A DNA stretch of 64,000 bases from a virus (IMGVR_UViG_3300028829_007756:35244-99243), one strand, 5' to 3'. Positions 50,614 to 58,299 are shown, counted from the first letter of the stretch. Translations and numbers: made by a program. The notes: a model not told the origin generated them from the sequence alone.

Positions 50614-51109
50614 TATAGAAATCATTGAAGGTAACTTGCTCAAGATGCACTTTCATGGGTTTGACTACATTGCTCATTCTTGTAATACCCATAATGTAAT
50701 GGGTGCAGGTATTGCATTAGATATAAAACACACTTATCCCGAAGCATATAGTGTCGATTGTCATGCAATGATGGAAGGTAAAAATATTTTGGGGAATTTT
50801 AGTTTTGCATGGACTGATGCTACCCAAACGAAAGGGGTATATAATATGTATACCCAAGATAAAATTGGGGGCAAACGAGCAGTTAATTACGAGGCATTCT
50901 ATGTTGCGCTAGAAAACGTTGCAGATCATATCGAATGGCAAAGTAAGCACGATGACGAAGAGAAAGTTCTAGGCTTACCCTACGGCATCTCTTGCGGTCT
51001 TGCGGGTGGAAGTAAAAGGATCATCAATACAATGATCCACGACATTTTAGTTGACAGATCATTTAAAACATATATAGTTATTAGAAGAAGCAATAGGCAA
51101 CCTAAATAA
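50594..51109 (+). CDS. macro-domain (ADP-ribose-binding) protein
   Basis: HSCNTHNVMGAGIALDIKHT then YPEAY is the ADP-ribose-binding loop. GNFSFAW, VYNMYTQ, AVNYEAF and VLGLPYGISCGLAGG complete a full-length macro domain. It may hydrolyse ADP-ribose-1''-phosphate or protein-linked ADP-ribose. In phages such proteins can limit NAD-based signalling or aid tRNA repair, but this is inference. Confidence 0.88.
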   Translation: MNTLTDNIEIIEGNLLKMHFHGFDYIAHSCNTHNVMGAGIALDIKHTYPEAYSVDCHAMMEGKNILGNFSFAWTDATQTKGVYNMYTQDKIGGKRAVNYEAFYVALENVADHIEWQSKHDDEEKVLGLPYGISCGLAGGSKRIINTMIHDILVDRSFKTYIVIRRSNRQPK

Positions 51110-51179
51110 CATTCAAGAAAACATTGATGCAGTCATCTATGCGATTGGAGATTCTCCTCAAAAATATACAGAAGACGAG

Positions 51180-51392
51180 TTGCTAAATATGTTGATGGGC
51201 ATGAGCCAACTTCATCAAACTTGGTACGACAAATTATGGGTTGAAGTCGAAAACTTTAAAAGAAAGCATAATGTTTTTGATGAAGATGATATTTTTGATC
51301 AAAATTCCTTAAAACAAAAATCTAAAGACTGCACTTACCCTTATTGTAAAGTTACTCTTGCAGATTCAGAAGGCTCTATTGATGAAGGGTAG
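51180..51392 (+). CDS. hypothetical protein; true start unclear
   Basis: The frame is open from 51078. It reads a protein-like N-terminus (EEAIGNLNNIQENIDAVIYA then IGDSPQKYTEDELL) before the first plausible start, a TTG at 51180. No ATG exists in the upstream part. Either a rare start (ATA/ATT) is used or the original start was lost. The body MSQLHQTWYDKLWVEVENFK is typical of small phage proteins. The coordinates give the minimal version. Confidence 0.5.
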   Translation: MLNMLMGMSQLHQTWYDKLWVEVENFKRKHNVFDEDDIFDQNSLKQKSKDCTYPYCKVTLADSEGSIDEG

Positions 51393-51465
51393 AATTGGAG
51401 TTTTAATTGAAATTATTATAATTTTATTCTTGACGATAATGATGATTTATGCTAGTTTTTACTAA
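51382..51465 (+). CDS. micro membrane peptide (27 aa)
   Basis: MKGRIGVLIE then an unbroken hydrophobic helix (IIIILFLTIMMIYASFY). It overlaps the previous stop by 11 bp and the next ATG by 1 bp (TAATG). The tight junctions support translation. A small single-pass membrane peptide of unknown role. Confidence 0.5.
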   Translation: MKGRIGVLIEIIIILFLTIMMIYASFY

Positions 51466-51536
51466 TGCAAGTTTTTTATAAACTATTTTACATAAACCTT
51501 TTAATTTTATTTTTAATAATGTTATATTCAATATGA
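51465..51536 (+). CDS. micro membrane peptide (23 aa)
   Basis: MQVFYKLFYINLLILFLIML then YSI. Starts in the previous stop (TAATG) and ends in the next start (ATGA). A single hydrophobic helix, the second in tandem. Confidence 0.45.
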   Translation: MQVFYKLFYINLLILFLIMLYSI

Positions 51537-51814
51537 GTGCGAAAAATAGCCATTTAACAATTAGAGAAGAGTTAGTTGAAGACGAATTGTCTGTACCTGT
51601 TAGGTTTCTTGATTATCAAGAAGATGATTGGATTGCAGATAGTGATGCTTTAAATATAGATGTAGAATATTCTACTGATGGCGAGCAGTTAGACGATATG
51701 TCGGGCTATAATATAATTGTTAGGATTACCGATCCAAATAAATTAGATAAATACGGCAATCCTTGGAAAAATAGATTAGCTTTTGCAATTTCATCAGATT
51801 TTGATTGGAACTAA
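51533..51814 (+). CDS. small acidic hypothetical protein (93 aa)
   Basis: Acidic, beta-rich (LSVPVRFLDYQEDDWIADSD, YNIIVRITDPNKLD). ATGA overlap with the upstream peptide. No family recognised. Confidence 0.6.
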   Translation: MSAKNSHLTIREELVEDELSVPVRFLDYQEDDWIADSDALNIDVEYSTDGEQLDDMSGYNIIVRITDPNKLDKYGNPWKNRLAFAISSDFDWN

Positions 51815-51831
51815 ATAGAGAGGAAACAAAT

Positions 51832-52068
51832 ATGGGTTACGATTTATCAAACAGAGAAAGAGGCTTCAGATGGAATATTTGGGGTTGGGGAAATGTTATT
51901 AATTTAGGTTTGGCTTATGATTGGCAACCAAAAGGCACAGAGCTAGATAAAAATGCCTATGAGCATTACGAAGACTACGAAGAACACTCTAAACACTTTG
52001 AAGGCGGTTATTTCGGCAATGATGGTCAAATAGTTCACGCAGAAGATGCTAAAGCACTTAGTGATTAA
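51832..52068 (+). CDS. conserved phage protein, N-terminal part before an in-frame TAA
   Basis: Start at MGYDLSNRERGFRWNIWGWG with a GAGAGGAAA site 8 nt upstream. The text GNVINLGLAYDWQPKGTELD ... GYFGNDGQIVHAEDAKALSD is the usual N-terminal part of a phage family. Normal members continue with an ALE.AL.DIPD segment. Here a single TAA (52066-52068) precedes exactly that continuation. See the next entry. Confidence 0.7.
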   Translation: MGYDLSNRERGFRWNIWGWGNVINLGLAYDWQPKGTELDKNAYEHYEDYEEHSKHFEGGYFGNDGQIVHAEDAKALSD

Positions 52069-52281
52069 CTAGAATCTGCATTGGATGATATCCCTGATGA
52101 AGATTTAAACAATTATCCCGAAGGTGGAGTTCCTATCAATAAGGATTTCTTTGAGAAAAGGTCTAAGATTTGGAATCAAGAAAAAGCTACACTAGTAACT
52201 GCTTTTTCGGGTGAGAAAAGCAAGGGTTACTTGAGGGATTTTATTTCCTTTTTAAGAGAAGGAGCTTTTGCAATTTACTAA
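52069..52281 (+). pseudogene. in-frame continuation after TAA (70 codons)
   Basis: Directly after the TAA the same frame reads LESALDDIPDEDLNNYPEGG ... SKGYLRDFISFLREGAFAIY, the expected rest of the protein. No ATG starts it; an inner TTG at 52081 is the only candidate. The stop context is TAA CTA G. Explanations: nonsense mutation, sequencing error, or stop-codon readthrough. Confidence 0.6.
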
Positions 52282-52294
52282 TAAATATAATAAT

Positions 52295-52513
52295 ATGAAA
52301 GAAAATGAACAAGTAAAGAGGTTAAAATCTCTATTAACTATAAATAAAATTAATAATGATTATAACCCTATGACCGAAGAAGAAATATCTAATTCAACAG
52401 GAATACCTCTCAAAGATATTCAAGATAGCTTACAAGGCGCATACTCAAAATTAATGAGTAGCGGGATTTCGCAAGAAGACTTAAAGAAATTCTCTCAAAA
52501 AGAGAGGATTTAA
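52295..52513 (+). CDS. small protein with HTH-like segment (72 aa)
   Basis: Start at MKENEQVKRLKSLLT. MTEEEISNSTGIPLKDIQDS could form a helix-turn-helix. It might be a small regulator, but the match is only general. Converges with the minus-strand gene by 4 bp. Confidence 0.5.
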   Translation: MKENEQVKRLKSLLTINKINNDYNPMTEEEISNSTGIPLKDIQDSLQGAYSKLMSSGISQEDLKKFSQKERI

Positions 52514-52773
52514 ATTTTGTTGTCTATTTTTTGGTGAATTTTCTCAATTTTATCGTAGAGTGAAATGACATCTGTCCTTCTATCTTCTAATAATTTTTGG
52601 GCTTGTTCCCAACGTTCGCAGTCTCTAGCTCCATTTCTAGCTAGTTCTACTTCTATTTGTCTTAATTTAGTTGATAGTTTTTCTACTCTCAAGTTCTCTT
52701 TTTTTAAGAAAAAAGCTACAACAGATAACATTATACCTAATGCTACGAATACTATTTCCATTAATTCCATCAA
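52510..52773 (-). CDS. small membrane-anchored coiled-coil protein (87 aa)
   Basis: One N-terminal transmembrane helix (IVFVALGIMLSVVAFFLKKE) followed by a coiled coil with CERWEQAQKLLEDRRTDVIS, a pattern recurring in hypothetical proteins of large myophages. It is the only minus-strand gene in the 47.7-64 kb arm. Confidence 0.65.
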   Translation of the reverse strand: MMELMEIVFVALGIMLSVVAFFLKKENLRVEKLSTKLRQIEVELARNGARDCERWEQAQKLLEDRRTDVISLYDKIEKIHQKIDNKI

Positions 52774-52790
52774 ATAACATTACACTTTAA

Positions 52791-52958
52791 ATGAAATTAA
52801 TTTTAAGTAAACTATTCTTTTACATTGGAGATACCATCAGTAATTTATTATATTTTGAATGGATGGGGATAGTTTTATATCCTGTTTATAAAAAGTTGAT
52901 GTTGTGGAGTTCTGAGCTTGACAAAGAAGGAAAAATATGGCATAATATTGACGAATGA
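52791..52958 (+). CDS. small membrane-associated protein (55 aa)
   Basis: MKLILSKLFFYIGDTISNLL then GIVLYPVYKKLMLWSSELD, matching the YxxGDxxS...LYPxYxxLMxWSxxLD pattern of small phage proteins. ATGA overlap with the next gene. Function unknown. Confidence 0.65.
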   Translation: MKLILSKLFFYIGDTISNLLYFEWMGIVLYPVYKKLMLWSSELDKEGKIWHNIDE

Positions 52959-53236
52959 ATGGGAAATGGGATCACTCAACCAAACCATCTACATATAAAT
53001 TACTTGACAAAGATGGAAAAGTCTTTTATAGTGGATCATTTAAAGATTGCATGGAGAAAAAAGAAGAGATGAATAAACTTATTATGGATGATTGTGATGC
53101 AGGTTACGATCAAGGCATTAAAGATTGTTATAAAATTTTAAAAGAACAATTAGATGAAATGATTGAAAATTGTAGATTTCAAGACGAATATGCTCTAAAA
53201 TTAGTTAGAGAGAAATTATTTAGCAAAAATGATTAA
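52955..53236 (+). CDS. small hypothetical protein (93 aa)
   Basis: A beta-hairpin start (TYKLLDKDGKVFYSGSFKDC) and then acidic helices. Overlaps both neighbours by 4-8 bp. No family recognised. Confidence 0.55.
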   Translation: MNGKWDHSTKPSTYKLLDKDGKVFYSGSFKDCMEKKEEMNKLIMDDCDAGYDQGIKDCYKILKEQLDEMIENCRFQDEYALKLVREKLFSKND

Positions 53237-53345
53237 CGCAATTCTACAATCTGACATAAAATGGGATGCGGTTATTGCAATTATAATAATCATCGTATGT
53301 CTCGTAGTTAGTATTTATAACCTTTGGAATGATAAAATAGATTAA
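53229..53345 (+). CDS. micro membrane peptide (38 aa)
   Basis: A single hydrophobic helix (AVIAIIIIIVCLVVSIYNLW) flanked by polar ends. Overlaps the previous gene by 8 bp and joins the next by TAATG. Confidence 0.55.
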   Translation: MINAILQSDIKWDAVIAIIIIIVCLVVSIYNLWNDKID

Positions 53346-53992
53346 TGATCCTAAGTAAAACAAAAACAATACTTTATAAGCCCAAATATAATCATTATTA
53401 CTTTTATAGTAGCAGACCAAAGCTCGATAAAAAAGGTTTAGTTAAAAAACGAGGAAATAATATTGTATTGTGCGATTTAGCTCATTGTAGGTCAATCTAT
53501 CCCGAATTACCCAATGGCAGATATTATGAATATCTTATCCGTGATGATTCTTTTTTAAAGAATAAACAATGTAAAGAATATTCTTTTTATGACAAAAAAG
53601 CAGACCACAAGCAATTAGTTGGAGTTCAAATATTTGAAGATATTGACCCTAAATATATTAATTCTCAAGGTTTATATTTTGATGTCAAAGGGGGGTGTGT
53701 TCAGTTTAAAGACCTTCAATCAATAAATAAAAACCCCACTAAAAATCTCCAACCCGCTAATAAAAAATTCATGGACATGATTGAAGGTCATCGAAGAATG
53801 AAGCATTTAGATGTAAGGTCTTATTTTTATTTTGTTGAACTATACAACCGATGCCAACAATTAAATATTGGTATTCCCTACAAGGCAAAGGATTTAATTA
53901 GTAAAGTTTATAGCAATCACCATAATAAGAAGTTGCAAAAATTAGCATCAGATAATTTCGTCTCATATAAAAAGAATCATTTTAAAGAATAA
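53345..53992 (+). CDS. hypothetical protein (215 aa)
   Basis: Basic, Tyr-rich, alpha/beta. It has no recognisable catalytic motif. C-terminal helices (FYFVELYNRCQQLNIGIPYK). TAATG junction with the upstream micro-gene. Function unknown. Confidence 0.65.
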   Translation: MILSKTKTILYKPKYNHYYFYSSRPKLDKKGLVKKRGNNIVLCDLAHCRSIYPELPNGRYYEYLIRDDSFLKNKQCKEYSFYDKKADHKQLVGVQIFEDIDPKYINSQGLYFDVKGGCVQFKDLQSINKNPTKNLQPANKKFMDMIEGHRRMKHLDVRSYFYFVELYNRCQQLNIGIPYKAKDLISKVYSNHHNKKLQKLASDNFVSYKKNHFKE

Positions 53993-54031
53993 TATAATTA
54001 GATTTTTTAAATTTTTTATATATTCTATAGA

Positions 54032-54100
54032 GTGCAAGATCAAGATTGGGGAATTATACTTTTTATTTTAACATTGTTAATGTGGCTACTTTGGAGATAA
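54032..54100 (+). CDS. possible micro membrane peptide, GTG start (22 aa)
   Basis: MQDQDWGIILFILTLLMWLL then WR, a single hydrophobic helix, ending 2 nt before the next ATG. TATATT lies 7 nt before the GTG. Support is only the composition and the fit into the gap. Confidence 0.35.
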   Translation: MQDQDWGIILFILTLLMWLLWR

Positions 54101-54102
54101 AT

Positions 54103-54351
54103 ATGTCTCAAAACAAAAAAAACTCAAAAATAATTAATTATATTATTATTTTTACTGATTACTTATTGGAAGAAGATTACCCCATTTCAGTTTTAGAAGA
54201 GTTAGATGAAAGATTTGGATTTCTTTTAAAAGAATTAGATTTTTGGATTTCAAGAGGCTCTTTAAAGAGATACGAAGAGTCTTTACTTAGTTTTCTTTCT
54301 TGGGCTTACGATCAAGTCTCTCCTAGATTTTATCAAAATGGTAATATCTAA
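54103..54351 (+). CDS. small hypothetical protein (82 aa)
   Basis: Start at MSQNKKNSKIIN, 2 nt after the micro-gene. Helical (IIIFTDYLLEEDYPISVLEE and SLLSFLSWAYDQV). Overlaps the sulfotransferase gene by 14 bp. No family recognised. Confidence 0.55.
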   Translation: MSQNKKNSKIINYIIIFTDYLLEEDYPISVLEELDERFGFLLKELDFWISRGSLKRYEESLLSFLSWAYDQVSPRFYQNGNI

Positions 54352-54874
54352 TAAATATAAATTTGTTTTTATAGAAATACCAAAAACCGCCACTACATCA
54401 ATTACTAATGGATTGGCAAGAGCCTTCGGGAGAAATAATTTAGAATTAATTAAAACAAATGAAAGGCATTGCACCCTAGAAAGATGCTTGAGCGTAAATC
54501 CTCATGTCGTAAATTTTAAAAAATTTTTGTTTGTTAGGAATCATTGGGATATAGCGACATCTTTTTATTTGTTTGAAAAGAGTTTAGGTAAGCATAATCT
54601 TGAATTTTGCGATTGGATAAAAGATTGGTATATAAATCAAACATCTTGGATGTACCCAAGTGTCAATTTTATAGGAAGGTATGAAAACCTTCAAGAAGAT
54701 TTTAATTTAATAGTGGAAAGGCTAGGGGGAAAGCAAACTTTTTTAAAAAAAATAAACACTTCTGAAAATCGAGATCGAAATTACAAAGAATTCTATACAG
54801 AGAATACAAAAGAAATCTTATTTAATAATTGCAATGCCGACATAAATAGGTTGGGGTATAATTTTAATTTTTAA
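54338..54874 (+). CDS. sulfotransferase family protein
   Basis: KFVFIEIPKTATTSITNGLA is the 5'-phosphosulfate loop of PAPS-dependent sulfotransferases, and FLFVRNHWDIATSFYLF is the 3'-phosphate motif (R...S). It is 178 aa, at the short end for the family. It may sulfate a glycan made by the other transferases. An APS kinase-like domain elsewhere in the window (21856) could be related. Confidence 0.8.
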   Translation: MVISNKYKFVFIEIPKTATTSITNGLARAFGRNNLELIKTNERHCTLERCLSVNPHVVNFKKFLFVRNHWDIATSFYLFEKSLGKHNLEFCDWIKDWYINQTSWMYPSVNFIGRYENLQEDFNLIVERLGGKQTFLKKINTSENRDRNYKEFYTENTKEILFNNCNADINRLGYNFNF

Positions 54875-54892
54875 AAATTTATAAAAATATCA

Positions 54893-54921
54893 TTGACAGG
54901 ATTAAAATTTTTTAGTATCGT
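54893..54921 (+). promoter_or_regulatory. leaderless-type promoter
   Basis: TTGACA (54893-54898), 17-bp spacer, TATCGT (54916-54921), then 6 nt to the ATG at 54928. Confidence 0.72.
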
Positions 54922-54927
54922 TAGGGT

Positions 54928-55131
54928 ATGAAGCAAATTAAAACATACGAGATAGAGTTAGCGGGTACAACCTGTCGCACTTATTATATAGATGCCGAGT
55001 CTCAAGAAGATGCCGAGTTAAGAGTTTTTCAAGAAGTTGATGCTGATTGGGAATTAAGTAAGGAATGGAAACAAAATGCAGAAATAATCCATATAGAAGA
55101 GAGGGAAAAAGAATCATTGACAGATACTTAA
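54928..55131 (+). CDS. DpnD/PcfM-like small protein (67 aa)
   Basis: KTYEIELAGTTCRTYYIDAE then SQEDAELRVFQEV is the beta-beta-alpha pattern of DpnD/PcfM-like proteins. It is a close paralogue of the protein at 58296 (same DW..SK.WKQ.AE segment). Probably transcribed from the leaderless promoter just upstream. Function unknown. Confidence 0.65.
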   Translation: MKQIKTYEIELAGTTCRTYYIDAESQEDAELRVFQEVDADWELSKEWKQNAEIIHIEEREKESLTDT

Positions 55132-55145
55132 TATTTTGCTAAAGT
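55117..55145 (+). promoter_or_regulatory. leaderless-type promoter
   Basis: TTGACA (55117-55122, inside the previous gene's 3' end), 17-bp spacer, TAAAGT (55140-55145), then 6 nt to the ATG at 55152. Confidence 0.72.
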
Positions 55146-55151
55146 TGTATT

Positions 55152-55445
55152 ATGAATCAAAAATTGTTAGATCAAATAGATAAAGATAACCCTATCGAGC
55201 TTGAGGATGAGGAAAGGTCAATAGTGCTTGCTCCTAGAGAAATATTTGATTCAGCGATTATTGGTTATGAGAATAAAAGAGTCGTATATAGCGAAGAGGC
55301 TATCATACAAATATACATTGAAGAAGATGGGATGACAGAAGAAGAAGCAATAGATTTTTATCAATTTAATACCAAGTGTGCTTACATGGGTAAGTACAAT
55401 CCAATATATAAAAGCGAAAACTATGAGGAAGAATTATGGAATTAA
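55152..55445 (+). CDS. small acidic phage protein (97 aa)
   Basis: PIELEDEERSIVLAPREIFD, YSEEAIIQIYIEEDGMTEEE then AIDFYQFNTKCAYMG is a pattern I know from phage hypotheticals of unknown function. The 3' end overlaps the next gene by 10 bp. Confidence 0.65.
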   Translation: MNQKLLDQIDKDNPIELEDEERSIVLAPREIFDSAIIGYENKRVVYSEEAIIQIYIEEDGMTEEEAIDFYQFNTKCAYMGKYNPIYKSENYEEELWN

Positions 55446-55804
55446 ATCAAATAAGTAAAGAAGTAAAGTTGAAGATTGCAGATTTAGCATTAGCTCATAT
55501 CAAAAAGGTTATAGCTAACCCCGAAGTTAAAACGGATGGGGATAACTTTGACTATTGGAATAGTTTTAAATTAGAAGATGGGAATTTTGTAGACTATAAC
55601 ATTTATTGTGGAGATGATTGGTGTCAAGTAAAACAAGATGGATCGGATGAATATGAATATACTGACCCTAGCACATGGTCTTTCGGTCTTGAGATTTATG
55701 CAGTTGATCCACCGACAGAAGATAATAAATATCATCAAATAAATACTGATGATGCAGAATATTTATTTACATATCAAAATGGAGAGGTAACTTGGGAGAA
55801 ATAA
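55436..55804 (+). CDS. hypothetical protein (122 aa)
   Basis: Acidic alpha/beta protein (FKLEDGNFVDYNIYCGDDW, TDPSTWSFGLEIYAVDP). No family recognised. Part of the small-gene run from the promoter at 55117. Confidence 0.6.
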   Translation: MELNQISKEVKLKIADLALAHIKKVIANPEVKTDGDNFDYWNSFKLEDGNFVDYNIYCGDDWCQVKQDGSDEYEYTDPSTWSFGLEIYAVDPPTEDNKYHQINTDDAEYLFTYQNGEVTWEK

Positions 55805-55808
55805 TATT

Positions 55809-56099
55809 ATGCAAGTTGTATCAAAACAAATAAGCAGAACAATAGAATGGTCAGAAGGTAGGACTAAAAAAGAATTATCTAAACAAACTACATGGTCTAG
55901 CTCGAAAGATTGTAGTGGACTTAGTGGTCTTGAAGTCAAGGCTTATGATTTTAATGTTCATGTTGGTTGTACCGCAATTACTAGCCAAGGAAGAAGTCAT
56001 AATAAATATTTTCAGATTCCTGTTGACAAGATTCAAGAATTTTGCGATGCTCTTATGCAAGCAAAACAATTAATGGAAAGTAATAATGAAAAAATTTAG
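55809..56099 (+). CDS. hypothetical protein (96 aa)
   Basis: A beta-rich middle (GLEVKAYDFNVHVGCTAITS) and a C-terminal helix (VDKIQEFCDALMQAKQLMES). No family recognised. Overlaps the next gene by 14 bp. Confidence 0.55.
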   Translation: MQVVSKQISRTIEWSEGRTKKELSKQTTWSSSKDCSGLSGLEVKAYDFNVHVGCTAITSQGRSHNKYFQIPVDKIQEFCDALMQAKQLMESNNEKI

Positions 56100-56310
56100 A
56101 TTATCAATAACAGAAGAGATTGGTGGATATATTGAAGTAAATGCACAGGATGCAATTCATGCGGAAACTCTTGTAGAAGATTTGCTAGATGAATATGGAG
56201 CAGATAGACTATTTTACCCAATCCCCGAAGACAAACAAGTTTTAAGTAAATATCACACTCGTCACACTCATGGCGACAGGGGAGTGTTCAGTTGTAAGGA
56301 GATAAAATAA
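56086..56310 (+). CDS. DpnD/PcfM-like small protein (74 aa)
   Basis: MKKFRLSITEEIGGYIEVNA then QDAIHAETLVEDLLDEYG, the beta-beta-alpha pattern shared with four other small proteins in this arm. Function unknown. Confidence 0.55.
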   Translation: MKKFRLSITEEIGGYIEVNAQDAIHAETLVEDLLDEYGADRLFYPIPEDKQVLSKYHTRHTHGDRGVFSCKEIK

Positions 56311-56311
56311 T

Positions 56312-56605
56312 ATGACAAAATACGAAGAAATAAGAAAATTAAAAAGTTTATTTGATGTTGAAAGTTCATTGGATACTCAAATATATGAATTAGCAGGGTA
56401 TGATTTGATTGAAGATATTGCAGAAGATATGTTTCAATTAAAAGAAGAAATGAACAAAAGATTAAATAAAAGAATTAAAGAACTTGAATTAAACGGAGAA
56501 ATGGGAGTTAAACCTATTGATACTTCTCACTTGGACAATGATGACTTTGGAGCATTTATTAGAGGTGAAATGACAAAAGAAGAAGTAGAACAAAAAAGAG
56601 TATAA
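56312..56605 (+). CDS. small helical acidic protein (97 aa)
   Basis: Almost entirely helical (EEIRKLKSLFDVES, DLIEDIAEDMFQLKEEMNKR). 1 nt after the previous stop. No family recognised. Confidence 0.55.
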   Translation: MTKYEEIRKLKSLFDVESSLDTQIYELAGYDLIEDIAEDMFQLKEEMNKRLNKRIKELELNGEMGVKPIDTSHLDNDDFGAFIRGEMTKEEVEQKRV

Positions 56606-56609
56606 AATT

Positions 56610-56822
56610 ATGAAAAAAACATACAGAGTTCCATGCTCATGGGAAGTCTATGCACACGCTAAAGTTGAAGCAGAATCTTGGGATGAAGCAATAGCTAAAG
56701 TAGAAGATGATAGTTTTCCATTACCAACAGACCCCGATTATGTAGATGCTTCTTTTGGAGTTGACTTTCAAATAATTGAAGAAGAAAAGGCTCATCCAAA
56801 TACCTTTGGATTGGTTGATTAA
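56610..56822 (+). CDS. DpnD/PcfM-like small protein (70 aa)
   Basis: MKKTYRVPCSWEVYAHAKVE then AESWDEAIAKVEDDSFPLP. Member of the same small-protein family (strand, strand, 'EA...A' helix). Function unknown. Confidence 0.55.
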   Translation: MKKTYRVPCSWEVYAHAKVEAESWDEAIAKVEDDSFPLPTDPDYVDASFGVDFQIIEEEKAHPNTFGLVD

Positions 56823-56827
56823 TTTTC

Positions 56828-56856
56828 TTGACAATATTTTAAATATATGTCATCAT
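56828..56856 (+). promoter_or_regulatory. leaderless-type promoter
   Basis: TTGACA (56828-56833), 17-bp spacer, CATCAT (56851-56856), then 7 nt to the ATG at 56864. Read with an 18-bp spacer (ATCATA) the gap is 6 nt. Confidence 0.6.
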
Positions 56857-56863
56857 ATTTCCT

Positions 56864-57421
56864 ATGAGCGGAGAAGGAAAGTCAGTAAGTTTTAGAAGAA
56901 CTAAAAGAACTACAAAAAGTAATCAAGAATTGCTTGAAGAGTTTAAGGATTTAGTTTATTCTAATAAAAAGATAATGTCTCACATGAAATGGTATGGTTA
57001 TGCCCATAGCGTTTATATGGAAGAGCATGGTGATGAAGAATTGGAAACATGGCAAAAAGAATATGTTGCAATTAAAGATACTTTTAATTTCTGCATTAGT
57101 GTTTATGATTCTTGGTATGAAGATGCCGACCTTTATGAGTCGCATGAGAGAGAAGATAGTTTCGTCTCTATTGCTAGAAAGTTTGCAAATGACAATGCTC
57201 TTATGTATTTTCCTTGTGGTTTCACTCCCGAATGGTATGCGAAAAACGAAGAAGGAAAGTATGAACATTTTCAAGTTCAACCCGATGATAAAAATATTGA
57301 CAAAATATGTAATTTGTGGCATAATTATGGAATTATGGTATTACAAGCATTTGACGAAGAACTTGAATCTCAACTATGGTCTGAAGCTAAAGATAAAATT
57401 AAACAATTAATGGTAGCATGA
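56864..57421 (+). CDS. hypothetical protein (185 aa)
   Basis: A basic Ser/Thr/Arg-rich start (SVSFRRTKRTTKSNQELLEE), then a helical and aromatic-rich body (MKWYGYAHSVYMEEHGDEEL, YFPCGFTPEWYAKN). No family recognised. A second TTGACA-N17-CATAAT match lies inside it (57298-57326) and might serve the next gene. Confidence 0.6.
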   Translation: MSGEGKSVSFRRTKRTTKSNQELLEEFKDLVYSNKKIMSHMKWYGYAHSVYMEEHGDEELETWQKEYVAIKDTFNFCISVYDSWYEDADLYESHEREDSFVSIARKFANDNALMYFPCGFTPEWYAKNEEGKYEHFQVQPDDKNIDKICNLWHNYGIMVLQAFDEELESQLWSEAKDKIKQLMVA

Positions 57422-57702
57422 ACGAATTAAAATTAAAAGAAACAGAAGATGGTGAATTATTTTTCAACATTCCCGATGATGTACTCGAAAAATTAGGTTG
57501 GGAAGAAGGTGATGAAATAAATTTTGTCGAGCAGGATGGCGGATTTTTATTAAAAAAAGTTAAATATGAAACGATTTCTCTTGACATTGATGATGAAGAT
57601 TTGTTAAAATACATGATGTTCGCACATGAACAAGATATAACATTTAATCAATTATGCCAAAATGCAATAAAAGAAAAACTAAAGGAATTAGATAATGAAT
57701 GA
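57418..57702 (+). CDS. AbrB/MazE-type (SpoVT-AbrB) DNA-binding protein
   Basis: GELFFNIPDDVLEKLGWEEG then DEINFVEQDGGFLLKK is the swapped-hairpin AbrB fold. The C-terminal 45 residues are an acidic helical part. Such proteins bind DNA as dimers and act as repressors or antitoxins. No toxin is evident beside it, so a transcription regulator is likelier. ATGA overlap with the previous gene. Confidence 0.75.
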   Translation: MNELKLKETEDGELFFNIPDDVLEKLGWEEGDEINFVEQDGGFLLKKVKYETISLDIDDEDLLKYMMFAHEQDITFNQLCQNAIKEKLKELDNE

Positions 57703-58144
57703 AATTACAGGAGATGATTGCCCAACTTACGAAGATTCAGTAAAACTTACTCTCGCAGAAAGAGAAGTTCATAAAGATAACTTTGAAAGATTATTGGAAG
57801 AAAACTTTCAACTAAAACATCGTTTAGCTTGCATTGCTGATGATATAGAAATTATTGATAGGCATATTGCGTCTTATAAAAAGTCTCGCAAATGGTTTAA
57901 GCAACCAAGCCTTAATGCTGATGGAACTATCTATGCAGACCAAGCATGGCATAATGTTACTAATATACAAATTGCTTGCGATTTAAATGACGATGAGCCA
58001 TTGGAGTGGGGTAGTAAAGTTAAACACGAAGCAGAACTTGACAACCTCAATAAAGATTTAGGTGAAGACCCTGTTTTTCAAGGTCATTTAAAACACATGG
58101 AATCAGAAGGTGAGTTTTTTAGCAAATATAAAGCAACAAAATGA
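57695..58144 (+). CDS. hypothetical protein (149 aa)
   Basis: Helical, with a central coiled-coil segment (FERLLEENFQLKHRLACIAD), then a polar half. No family recognised. Overlaps neighbours by 4-8 bp. Confidence 0.55.
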   Translation: MNEITGDDCPTYEDSVKLTLAEREVHKDNFERLLEENFQLKHRLACIADDIEIIDRHIASYKKSRKWFKQPSLNADGTIYADQAWHNVTNIQIACDLNDDEPLEWGSKVKHEAELDNLNKDLGEDPVFQGHLKHMESEGEFFSKYKATK

Positions 58145-58299
58145 AAATGCAAATGTTAAGAGTTAAAGTCCCTGTTTCACAATGTATAGATGAAGTTTTG
58201 TTATATATTTCAAATATGCAAGGCGAGGAAGATTCTTGGCAATCAGTTTGTAAACCATTAAAACAATTAAAAAAGAAAGCGTTAAAAGAAGAAGAATGA
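58141..58299 (+). CDS. small hypothetical protein (52 aa)
   Basis: MKMQMLRVKVPVSQCIDEVL ... KKKALKEEE. Joined to both neighbours by ATGA overlaps, which supports it. Function unknown. Confidence 0.55.
   Translation: MKMQMLRVKVPVSQCIDEVLLYISNMQGEEDSWQSVCKPLKQLKKKALKEEE

Noticed and set aside
52918-52946. TTGACA-N17-CATAAT before the gene at 52955
   Set aside because: The match lies inside a well-supported gene (52791-52958) whose codons explain it, and the distance to ATG is 8 nt, not 6. It may still be active, but I did not count it in the leaderless set.
57298-57326. TTGACA-N17-CATAAT inside the 185-aa gene
   Set aside because: Good promoter text, but fully inside coding sequence with no correctly spaced start. 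It could drive the AbrB-like gene 92 nt downstream; not listed as a feature.
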